From assembly GCA_016712275.1 (NCBI GenBank), contig JADJRI010000075.1:1-9205 (forward strand): a stretch of DNA of 9,205 nt. The letters are read 5' to 3'. Position numbers and translations under genes: made by a program. The notes under the pieces were generated by a model. It did no database searches. It was not told the DNA's origin and saw only the letters and a program-made list of their open reading frames with translations. This DNA comes from Planctomycetota bacterium (lineage in GTDB: Bacteria > Planctomycetota > Phycisphaerae > UBA1845 > UTPLA1). Shown in pieces: positions 4,760 through 9,205 of the stretch (positions within the stretch are counted from its first letter, which is position 1; the number at the start of each line of letters is the position of its first letter).

Positions 4760-4954
4760 ATGCGAAAAGTGATAGTTAACGATCAAGCTATCCATCTTGA
4801 ATACACTGCTTATTTTCATGGGTTTGATAGCACTGAGGATTATGTTTACGCCATCGTCGAGGATGGCTCGACAGGAGTAATTAGGGTGGTTGATGTTACT
4901 GCGGTTCGGTTCCTCAACGATCCAAATGGCAAAAAATACAACTACAGGGGTTGA
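4760..4954 (+). CDS. Small phage protein (64 aa), related to the next gene product
   Basis: The ATG at 4760 follows TTGGAGAAT at good spacing; the longer frame from a TTG at 4748 includes that ribosome binding site, so I reject it. The protein begins MRKVIVNDQAIHLEYTAYFH and looks mostly beta. The segment AYFHGF, then YAIVEDGSTGVIRVVDVTAV and RFLND can be aligned with AWFHQF, AIVERINNGQVEVVFPGNI and RFVDE of the next gene, suggesting an old tandem duplication. The ATPase stop lies 12 bases upstream and the next start 5 bases downstream, so it belongs to the operon. Function unknown; a small beta-barrel (SH3-like) fold would fit but is a guess. Confidence 0.72.
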   Translation: MRKVIVNDQAIHLEYTAYFHGFDSTEDYVYAIVEDGSTGVIRVVDVTAVRFLNDPNGKKYNYRG

Positions 4955-4958
4955 TGCT

Positions 4959-5309
4959 ATGCGAAAAGTAATGGTATCCGAAGAAAAATGGAACAATAAA
5001 ACAAATCGACTCGAACGAATTGATCTATACGAGGCATGGTTTCATCAATTCGGCAATGATGAATGCGGTGAAAACGTCGTGACCACGATTGCGATTGTCG
5101 AGCGGATCAACAACGGACAAGTGGAAGTCGTGTTTCCTGGGAATATTCGGTTTGTTGATGAAATAAATCGCAAATGTCGAGCGCTCACCGAAAAACAAAT
5201 TAACGACATTGTAGGAGCAATGCCGGGTGGCCTTAGCGGGTTTTTCACAGAATGGGGATGTAATCAATTCGCCAGAGCTATCGAATCGGCACACGGGATT
5301 GGAGAATAG
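4959..5309 (+). CDS. Phage protein of unknown function (116 aa), second of two related genes
   Basis: The ATG at 4959 is preceded by AGGGG. It is favoured over earlier in-frame starts because those overlap the previous gene and because the first codons (ATGCGAAAAGT) repeat those of that gene. The N-terminal half is beta-rich (IDLYEAWFHQFGNDECG, VVTTIAIVERINNGQVEVVF). The C-terminal half has PGNIRFVDEINRKCRALTEK, then QINDIVGAMPGGLSGFF. The PGN...EI...LTEKQ...IVGAM segment resembles EGN...EI...LTKKQ...ILGIM in the product of 6070-6606, so the two share a C-terminal or linker element. The stop TAG overlaps the SD module of the next gene. No known family is recognised. Confidence 0.78.
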   Translation: MRKVMVSEEKWNNKTNRLERIDLYEAWFHQFGNDECGENVVTTIAIVERINNGQVEVVFPGNIRFVDEINRKCRALTEKQINDIVGAMPGGLSGFFTEWGCNQFARAIESAHGIGE

Positions 5310-5311
5310 CC

Positions 5312-5584
5312 ATGACCGAAAAACTTCCAGGCATTCAATGGATGCCCAGTAACATGGATGCTGGAATGTCATTCATCGAGCGAAATTGCGCGTCTTGCGG
5401 AAGAGACAGACCGGCGTGCGAAGGGGTAAGTTACGATGAATGCGAAGATCACGAGTTATGCCCAATCATCGGCGCTTCGTTTATAGGCGAAGCCATTCAA
5501 TGGCGACGGCTCGATGACGGAGAAGTCATTTGCACAGAATACGGCAAGCCGGCCGTAAATAAAAACCAGGAGCAATTGATATGA
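5312..5584 (+). CDS. Cys-rich phage protein (90 aa), possible zinc-binding
   Basis: The ATG at 5312 follows GGAGAATAG at good spacing. The sequence has a Cys cluster: NCASCGRDRPACEG, then YDECEDHELCPII. It is followed by ASFIGEAIQWRRLDDGEVIC. CxxC followed by further Cys residues suggests a metal-binding knuckle. The layout (CxxC-RD...C...DECEDxxxC, then a GEAxxW and DGEVxC segment) is one I associate with small conserved hypothetical proteins in early operons of proteobacterial phages, function unknown. The stop overlaps the next start as ATGA. Zinc binding is inferred from the Cys spacing. Confidence 0.8.
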   Translation: MTEKLPGIQWMPSNMDAGMSFIERNCASCGRDRPACEGVSYDECEDHELCPIIGASFIGEAIQWRRLDDGEVICTEYGKPAVNKNQEQLI

Positions 5585-5862
5585 CCGCAAAACTTGTTTC
5601 GATACGCACTCGATCCGGAGACGATTTGACGCCGGAGGAAACATGCCTGCCCGTCCAGACGGTCAGTCAGCGCAGAGTGATTATGGAATTCAACAACATG
5701 GATAAATCAACGATTTGGCCAGCAGTCAAGGCGAGAATGAGCGATGCCGCTATTCAGGCGACGCAGCCGCGAATCAGAATCAGCGCGGCGTGGATACGCG
5801 CGATTCTGCTTGTGGTTGCTGCAACGGCGATGTCTTGTGCAATTATCTGGTCTGACTTATGA
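5581..5862 (+). CDS. Small C-terminally anchored membrane protein (93 aa)
   Basis: The ATG at 5581 overlaps the previous stop (ATGA). The last ~25 residues form a clear membrane span (AWIRAILLVVAATAMSCAII) after a basic stretch (QPRIRIS), so the bulk of the protein should be cytoplasmic with a C-terminal anchor. The N-terminal third (MTAKLVSIRTRSGDDLTPEE) looks unrelated in style, and an in-frame ATG at 5683 (MEFNNMDKSTIWPAV) gives a compact 59-aa alternative. A strong GGAGG at 5635-5639 precedes an out-of-frame ATG at 5644 that would encode only 20 residues. Either start is possible; I keep the long form because of the ATGA coupling. The stop overlaps the next gene as ATGA. Function unknown. 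Confidence 0.62.
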   Translation: MTAKLVSIRTRSGDDLTPEETCLPVQTVSQRRVIMEFNNMDKSTIWPAVKARMSDAAIQATQPRIRISAAWIRAILLVVAATAMSCAIIWSDL

Positions 5863-6095
5863 AAAACTGCACTGATTGCAAATACGCTGACTGGCAGCGA
5901 ACGGCGGCTGGGAAGCTGCATCCGTCTGGAAATGGCAGATGTGCGCATCCGTGGCAAATTCCTCCGCTTCCAGCCGCGTTTTATTTCCACACTAGGCCGA
6001 TTCCAACCGGCGGCAGCATCAATCGCCGCGAAGAATTCAAAGAACACTGCCCATGCTACGAGGCGAAAAATGACCGACTTCAAATTCAATGTTGA
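5859..6095 (+). CDS. Cys-rich phage protein (78 aa), possible zinc-binding
   Basis: The ATG at 5859 overlaps the upstream stop (ATGA). The sequence opens with MKNCTDCKYADWQRTAAGKL, continues HPSGNGRCAHPWQIPPLP and has INRREEFKEHCPCYEAKN near the end. The CxxC, a middle Cys-Ala-His and the terminal CPC could together bind a metal. The overall pattern (CTDCKYAxW, HPSGxGRC, PPLP, GGxINRR, HCPxY) is one I recognise as a recurring uncharacterised phage or prophage protein. The last 26 bases overlap the start of the next gene in another frame. No enzymatic motif is evident. Confidence 0.8.
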   Translation: MKNCTDCKYADWQRTAAGKLHPSGNGRCAHPWQIPPLPAAFYFHTRPIPTGGSINRREEFKEHCPCYEAKNDRLQIQC

Positions 6096-6606
6096 CGAGC
6101 CTGTCCGTAAGGTTGGCGGCAGCTATGAAGCGACTGGCACGATTAAGGCCGCATTCCGTGCCGATGACGGAACCGCGCGCTATGTATTCCGCTTCGATAA
6201 TCCGCCGGGGTTGCTGCATATTTATAATGAGGGGAATCTTGAGAAGATCAATGAGATTGATCCGATTATTGTCGGTCTGACCAAAAAACAGCAACAGCAG
6301 ATTTTAGGAATCATGGGAGAACTCGGCAGAATGGCGTCTGAAGGAACTCCAGGAATGGCGATAGCTCAAGTGTTTGATGACCACATGCGAGTCGAACTGC
6401 TCAGCCACGAACAAGGCATGAAAATTAAATCTGCTTTGGGAAGGAATGGGTCAAGAATAATAACTGCGGCGTGGGTTGATATGAACGATTTTATTGTTGT
6501 TCTGGGAAATAACGAAATTACAGTAAAGAAAGATGGCGGAAAATATCTTTCTATCCATCCATCGCCGACAGAGGAGAAGCTAACATTGGCATATCTGCTT
6601 GTCTGA
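6070..6606 (+). CDS. Phage protein of unknown function (178 aa), two-part
   Basis: The ATG at 6070 follows GAGGCG and overlaps the previous gene; the frame is also open back to an ATG at 5932, but that part only shadows the upstream Cys-rich gene. Residues about 8-60 look like a small beta-barrel (VRKVGGSYEATGTIKAAFRA, RYVFRFDNPPGLLHIYNEGN), a type often seen in phage proteins that report 'GLLHI(Y/F)NxGxLE'. The segment EGNLEKINEIDP, then GLTKKQQQQILGIMGELG resembles the C-terminal element of the 4959-5309 product. The C-terminal ~80 residues are mixed (ELLSHEQGMKIKSALG, WVDMNDFIVVLGNNEITVK). I cannot assign a role. Confidence 0.78.
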   Translation: MTDFKFNVDEPVRKVGGSYEATGTIKAAFRADDGTARYVFRFDNPPGLLHIYNEGNLEKINEIDPIIVGLTKKQQQQILGIMGELGRMASEGTPGMAIAQVFDDHMRVELLSHEQGMKIKSALGRNGSRIITAAWVDMNDFIVVLGNNEITVKKDGGKYLSIHPSPTEEKLTLAYLLV

Positions 6607-6763
6607 TTGGAGGATTTTCAGAGCCGAAGCTCAGCGCGCTTATGTCGAAGCATTCGTATTAGCTAGAAAACGTGGCCTGAGCTTGTCAAATGAACATCAA
6701 AAGCCTAACACCAAAACAACGCAAAACTCTGGAAGGTCTTGCAAAACTAGGCCGTCCAGCTAA
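6599..6763 (+). CDS. Possible small ORF (54 aa) with an unclear or lost start
   Basis: A frame open from a TTG at 6599 encodes FRAEAQRAYVEAFVLARKRG and continues to a TAA at 6761-6763. The helical, coding-like stretch covers about 6614-6690, the gap between two firm genes. A strong GGAGG (6609-6613), in the same TGATTGGAG context as two other start sites in this operon, lies inside the ORF with no ATG, GTG or TTG at the expected distance. This suggests the original start codon was lost or altered. After 6690 it overlaps the next gene out of frame, and that part is doubtful. Confidence 0.35.
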   Translation: MSDWRIFRAEAQRAYVEAFVLARKRGLSLSNEHQKPNTKTTQNSGRSCKTRPSS

Positions 6764-7148
6764 ACGACTTGAGATTGCGCAATCTGGAGGAATCGATGGT
6801 ACTCAGGCCGCTCATGCGCTAAGCCGGCTAGAAGCGTATGGATTTTGTGAAAATGATGACGAATATCAATGGACGATTACCGATGCTGGAAAATCGATAT
6901 TGCTAAGCCTGGAAATCGAAGATCGGGAAGCTAATCAGCCAACGGTCGTCGATTCAGATAAAGAATCAACTCCAAGTCTAGAAGACGAAATCAAGGCATT
7001 GCGAGGAAAAATTCGATATACGCCTGACTTTTCAACGGCTGATGCTGCTTTCGTCTGCAAAGCACTCAGTGAGGAACTAGCTGATATGCCTTCTATATCT
7101 ATGATTCTTGCCAAGATGGCGAGATATTGGGATGGGATGAAAACATGA
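6690..7148 (+). CDS. Winged-helix phage protein (152 aa)
   Basis: The ATG at 6690 has no strong ribosome binding site and may depend on translation of the preceding small ORF. Residues about 4-72 read as a winged helix: SLTPKQRKTLEGLAKLGRPA, then RLEIAQSGGI, a recognition helix in DGTQAAHALSRLEAYGFC and a wing EYQWTITDAGKSIL. This resembles MarR-like and other phage wHTH domains. A Ser/Glu/Thr-rich linker (about 78-97) leads to a helical C-terminal domain (ADAAFVCKALSEELADMP). It could regulate transcription or assist replication. The stop overlaps the next start as ATGA. DNA binding is inferred from the fold pattern. Confidence 0.75.
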   Translation: MNIKSLTPKQRKTLEGLAKLGRPAKRLEIAQSGGIDGTQAAHALSRLEAYGFCENDDEYQWTITDAGKSILLSLEIEDREANQPTVVDSDKESTPSLEDEIKALRGKIRYTPDFSTADAAFVCKALSEELADMPSISMILAKMARYWDGMKT

Positions 7149-7501
7149 TTATATACAGAGTTCAAGACAGTTCAGGGCGCGGGCCGTGGAAGCCTGGATT
7201 CTCTCACCAATGGGTCATAGATAGACCGGATCATTCTAATTTGATTCCTTATTTTCAGGAATTTCCTGACTTTGATCCGATAAATGATAGGCTTCCAGGT
7301 GAATCTCTTGGATGCGGCTGCCTGTCCGTTCCTCAGTTGCAGCGGTGGTTTACAAAAAACGAAATGTTAATTCTTAGCTTACACGGATATAGAGCGGTTG
7401 GGGTTTGCGCTGATCGGATAATACGGCATAGCGATATCCAATGTATATTCGCCGTGAGAGGCGCGATTAAGGATAAATCGTACAGGATTAACCTTTATTG
7501 A
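7145..7501 (+). CDS. Conserved phage-type hypothetical protein (118 aa)
   Basis: The ATG at 7145 overlaps the upstream stop (ATGA) and follows GGGATGA; the earlier in-frame ATG at 7127 lies inside the previous gene and is rejected. The sequence starts MIIYRVQDSSGRGPWKPGFS, then HQWVIDRPDHSNLIPYFQEF, and later has GCGCLSVPQLQRWFT and GYRAVGVCADRII. The opening 'YRVQDxxGRGPWKPGFSxxWVxDRPDHxNL' is one I recognise from uncharacterised proteins in proteobacterial prophages. There is no membrane segment. The GCGC-LS-QL-RWF region may form the conserved core. Function unknown. Confidence 0.82.
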   Translation: MIIYRVQDSSGRGPWKPGFSHQWVIDRPDHSNLIPYFQEFPDFDPINDRLPGESLGCGCLSVPQLQRWFTKNEMLILSLHGYRAVGVCADRIIRHSDIQCIFAVRGAIKDKSYRINLY

Positions 7502-7520
7502 AGATTAGGACCATTTGACA

Positions 7521-7697
7521 ATGGCAGACACAACACGAGAACATATTCTGGAATCAGTCATTGTTGATCTTTGCGGCTCGGCACTGACATGGTATGAAAT
7601 ACAGGAACGTACTGGACTCAGCGAAGAGCGCGCTAAAGAAATGGCTAAAGTGATTGCCGATGTGTTTAAACGGTATTTCGAGCGGAATGGCTACTAA
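7521..7697 (+). CDS. Small helix-turn-helix-like protein (58 aa)
   Basis: The ATG at 7521 follows TTAGGA; a TTG two codons earlier in frame (7515) is an alternative start. The protein is almost entirely helical: MADTTREHILESVIVDLCGS, then TWYEIQERTGLSEERAKEMA, then a final helix KVIADVFKRYFERNGY. The segment ALTWYEIQERTGLSEERAKEM has the helix-turn-helix rhythm with the central Gly of the turn. It lies 19 bases after the previous gene and is the last clearly intact gene of the rightward operon. DNA binding is plausible, not shown. Confidence 0.7.
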   Translation: MADTTREHILESVIVDLCGSALTWYEIQERTGLSEERAKEMAKVIADVFKRYFERNGY

Positions 7698-7881
7698 TTC
7701 CTAAATCATCAGAATCATCAACAGCCTCATCTTCCCAACTGGCGAATACATCAGGTGATATTGCGAGGTCGAAAAAGATATGCCAGCAAGATTTGCGGCG
7801 AAATGGCACAAGCTGTCCAAGTGGTTCGAGGATGGCCTTTCGCCTAGTGAGGCAGTTGAGAAGTATTTGGAGAGGAAATGA
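7698..7881 (+). pseudogene. Split small ORF, C-terminal part clearly coding-like
   Basis: The end of this stretch encodes MPARFAAKWHKLSKWFEDGL, then SPSEAVEKYLERK, stop at 7879-7881. It is a convincing helical C-terminus (33 aa from the ATG at 7780). That ATG lacks a good ribosome binding site. The codons just before it (EVEKD) are also coding-like but soon meet a TGA. A neighbouring frame upstream is open (SSQLANTSGDIARSKK), and adding one A in the run at 7772-7776 would join it to DMPARF. I read this as a small gene with a one-base deletion or a lost start. The upstream start is not visible. Function unknown. Confidence 0.42.
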
Positions 7882-7922
7882 TAATGATGTAAACCGTTTT
7901 AAAATTAAATAGGATGGCATCA

Positions 7923-8075
7923 ATGCACTGCCATTTCGGGAACAAAGGGACAAAGGATATATGCTGCACAAGGCATAATTGGCATTTTGGTAAACATATT
8001 GATTATTCTGGAAGAGAAATAAAGGGGAGAAGGATTGGATTTCATAAGTGGACAAATCATATATTTGATGATTAA
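7923..8075 (+). CDS. Possible 50-aa His/Cys-rich protein
   Basis: The ATG at 7923 follows AGGATGG (7911-7917) at 8-base spacing; an in-frame ATG at 7914 overlaps that signal and is less likely. The product MHCHFGNKGTKDICCTRHNW continues HFGKHIDYSGREIKGRRIGF and HKWTNHIFDD. It is rich in His, Cys, Lys and aromatic residues, so metal or nucleic-acid binding is conceivable. The codons are AT-rich, like the preceding small genes and unlike the sequence after 8075. Its stop overlaps the frame of the DUF1643 remnant. No family is recognised, and the short length leaves real doubt. Confidence 0.42.
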   Translation: MHCHFGNKGTKDICCTRHNWHFGKHIDYSGREIKGRRIGFHKWTNHIFDD

Positions 8076-8331
8076 GCTCCTCCGCATCGTGGCCGGTCGC
8101 CTCAACCTCACTACTCCGGTGGGACCTAAGAACGACACGGCGTTGATTCGATTAGCAGCGGACGCGGGGATCGTGATCGCGGCGTGAGGCGTGCATGGGG
8201 CGTATATGGGGCGCGGGGATGCAGTCCGGCGGTTCTTGCATGGCCTGCACGTTCTGAAACTCACAAAGGGCGGCCATCCGTGCCACCCTCTCTATCTGAA
8301 AGCTGATTTGAAGCCGCAACCTTGGGGCTAG
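8068..8331 (+). pseudogene. DUF1643 domain remnant: 5' end lost, internal TGA
   Basis: From about 8095 the frame reads RLNLTTPVGPKNDTALIRLA, then ADAGIVIAA, a TGA stop at 8185-8187, and on in the same frame with GVHGAYMGRGDAVRRFLHGL, HVLKLTKGGHPCHPLYLKAD and LKPQPWG to a TAG at 8329-8331. The series PVGPxND, (W)GxHG, LTKGGHPxHPLYL and a final PxxW is characteristic of the C-terminal half of DUF1643 proteins, small conserved proteins of unknown function found in bacteria and phages. The TGA replaces the Trp expected before GxHG, a single-base change from TGG. The N-terminal half (roughly 80-90 residues in the family) is missing, replaced by the AT-rich ORF before 8075. TGA ends several genes here, so recoding is unlikely. 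Confidence 0.8.
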
Positions 8332-8385
8332 CGCAACAATTCCTCAATCGCCGCCAGCGCCGCCGCCTGACCGTGGCGAGCGCGT

Positions 8386-9132
8386 CTACACGAACTGCGC
8401 CCAAGAAAACGCTTTTGGCAATCTCTCGAACTCGCGAAACCCGACTACAGTCGGCTTAGTCCTATCGAATCCGGTGAACCTGATAAGCACTTCGTCGCCG
8501 ACTTCGAAAGCGGCGACGTTGCAGGGCGGGTAGACGATCAGCACGTTCGTTAGCGTTGCCGCCGAATTCAAGTCAAAAGCGACTTTCTCGGATTGCAGCT
8601 TTCGACATTCCGCGTCGTTAATCGTGAGCGAGCATGTGCCGGCATTGGTGTCCAGCGCCGTGATGATGCCGTAGCGACAGTACGGCTTCCACTTATAATG
8701 ACCCGGCTCCAGCGCCAGATGATAGAACACGGCGGGCGGACTGATGGAGTCCGTGAGCCGCAGCTTGCCGTGGGGCGCGAAATTGCTTCCGGCGGGCGCG
8801 ATGTTGAGCGACCGCTCGTTGTAGACGACGGCCCGCTCAGACGTAGTTCCGGCGTCTATCGTGGCCGAGGTCTGTTGGTAGTCATCGAGGTAGAAGCCCG
8901 GCACCTCCATCGTCGCCACCTCGCTGCCGACCGCTAACCCCAGGGTGTAGGTCGCGCACCAACAATCGATGCTGAGTGCCTCCAAAGCCGCTTTGGTTGC
9001 CGTGATTTCCGTGATCCGCGCCACCCGCGCGATTTTCTCGGCCAGCAGCTTCTCATAGTCTTTCTGTGCGGCCTGTTCCTTCAGCTTCGCCTCCGCGTAC
9101 TTTTTCACCACGTCTTGCAGGCCATTCGGCAC
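8386..9132 (-). CDS. Phage-type hypothetical protein with possible OB-like C-terminus, N-terminus unclear
   Basis: This 248-aa minus-strand frame begins with a coiled-coil-like segment (VVKKYAEAKLKEQAAQKDYE, then KLLAEKIARVARI). A beta-rich middle follows (VPGFYLDDYQQTSATIDAGT, PAVFYHLALEPGHYKWKPYC). The C-terminus has RYGIITALDTNAGTCSLTIN, then AFEVGDEVLIRFTGFDRTK and PTVVGFREF. The 'xGxI..V....GT..+.+' and 'F.VGDEVLIRF.G.....PTVVGF' pattern is like OB-type domains in phage baseplate and spike proteins, but this is a pattern judgement. The GTG at 9132 has no good ribosome binding site. Upstream, two other frames read AKLDKIEAPHTDR and DPAKKAGEEEK, so the gene probably continues past the window through two one-base deletions. 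Confidence 0.6.
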   Translation of the reverse strand: MPNGLQDVVKKYAEAKLKEQAAQKDYEKLLAEKIARVARITEITATKAALEALSIDCWCATYTLGLAVGSEVATMEVPGFYLDDYQQTSATIDAGTTSERAVVYNERSLNIAPAGSNFAPHGKLRLTDSISPPAVFYHLALEPGHYKWKPYCRYGIITALDTNAGTCSLTINDAECRKLQSEKVAFDLNSAATLTNVLIVYPPCNVAAFEVGDEVLIRFTGFDRTKPTVVGFREFERLPKAFSWAQFV

Positions 9133-9205
9133 GTCCGGTCGGTGTGCGGCGCCTCGATCTTGTCCAGCTTGGCTTTTCCTCTTCGCCGGCCTTCTTCGCT
9201 GGATC
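9133..9205 (-). pseudogene. Probable upstream continuation of the 8386-9132 gene in shifted frames
   Basis: Reading leftward from the right edge, one frame gives DPAKKAGEEEK and the next gives AKLDKIEAPHTDRT, after which the long ORF begins VPNGLQDVVKKYAEAK. Each switch requires one missing base (near the AAAAGCC around 9170 and near the GGACGTGCC around 9132). The joined Lys/Glu/Ala-rich segment extends the predicted coiled coil naturally. The true start must lie beyond the window. Confidence 0.4.

Noticed and set aside
7666..8055. Minus-strand 129-codon ORF
   Set aside because: It overlaps the end of the 7521 gene and both small plus-strand ORFs. It has no ribosome binding site and no recognisable domain.
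8185..8187. TGA in the DUF1643 remnant as recoded Trp or selenocysteine
   Set aside because: TGA ends several well-supported genes in this window, no recoding structure is evident, and the gene is also truncated, so decay is simpler.
7920..8264. Minus-strand 114-codon ORF
   Set aside because: It is a shadow of the DUF1643 remnant, whose plus-strand motifs are clear.
8593..8937. Plus-strand 114-codon ORF
   Set aside because: It is antisense to the 8386-9132 gene, in GC-rich sequence that keeps several frames open by chance.
1..9205. CRISPR array, insertion sequence or integrase
   Set aside because: No regularly spaced repeats, no transposase or recombinase motifs and no terminal inverted repeats were seen on either strand.

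Overview
The window looks like the early-gene region of a temperate, tailed-phage-like prophage in a member of the Pseudomonadota (beta- or gammaproteobacterial style). It ends in a more GC-rich segment that carries a decayed gene fragment and a possible phage-type gene. The evidence is short, tightly packed genes with ATGA, GTGA and TGATG stop/start overlaps, a RecT-family annealing protein followed by a SMC/SbcC-like ATPase, several small winged-helix or Cys-rich phage-type proteins, and a divergent promoter region beside a Cro-like gene. No integrase, CI-type repressor, terminase or capsid gene is visible.

Layout. Positions 1-1421 (minus strand) hold a leftward operon: a Cro/YdaS-like DNA-binding protein (1183-1421, two apparent +1 indels), two small proteins sharing a C-terminal domain (787-1051, frameshifted, and 560-715), an 81-aa unknown (315-560) and a winged-helix protein running off the left edge (1-318). 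Positions 1422-1657 are the control region: divergent promoters built on a mirrored 18-bp motif, then a rightward leader with a possible boxA/boxB pair and an intrinsic terminator before the first gene. Positions 1658-7697 (plus strand) are the rightward early operon: an Arg-rich first ORF with an embedded membrane peptide, a small protein, RecT, the ATPase, and then small accessory proteins. Three of these share sequence features, two are Cys-rich, two have helix-turn-helix character, and one is a 118-aa phage-type protein.

From about 7698 the coding becomes fragmentary. A split ORF (7698-7881) and a 50-aa His/Cys-rich ORF (7923-8075) lead to a sharp composition change near 8075. A 5'-truncated DUF1643 remnant with an internal TGA at a conserved Trp position follows. 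A 248-aa minus-strand ORF with a possible C-terminal OB-like region comes last; it seems to continue past the right edge through frame changes.

How it works together (inference): the two operons resemble the pL (recombination) and pR (Cro, regulatory/replication) arms of a lambdoid phage, but directly abut with no cI between them. A small repressor would act on the shared operators. Rightward transcription would have to pass the leader terminator, which suggests antitermination or attenuation. RecT would anneal single strands with help from the ATPase.

Single-base frame breaks cluster at both ends while the 2.3-7.7 kb core is clean. They could be decay or consensus errors, and this should be settled first.
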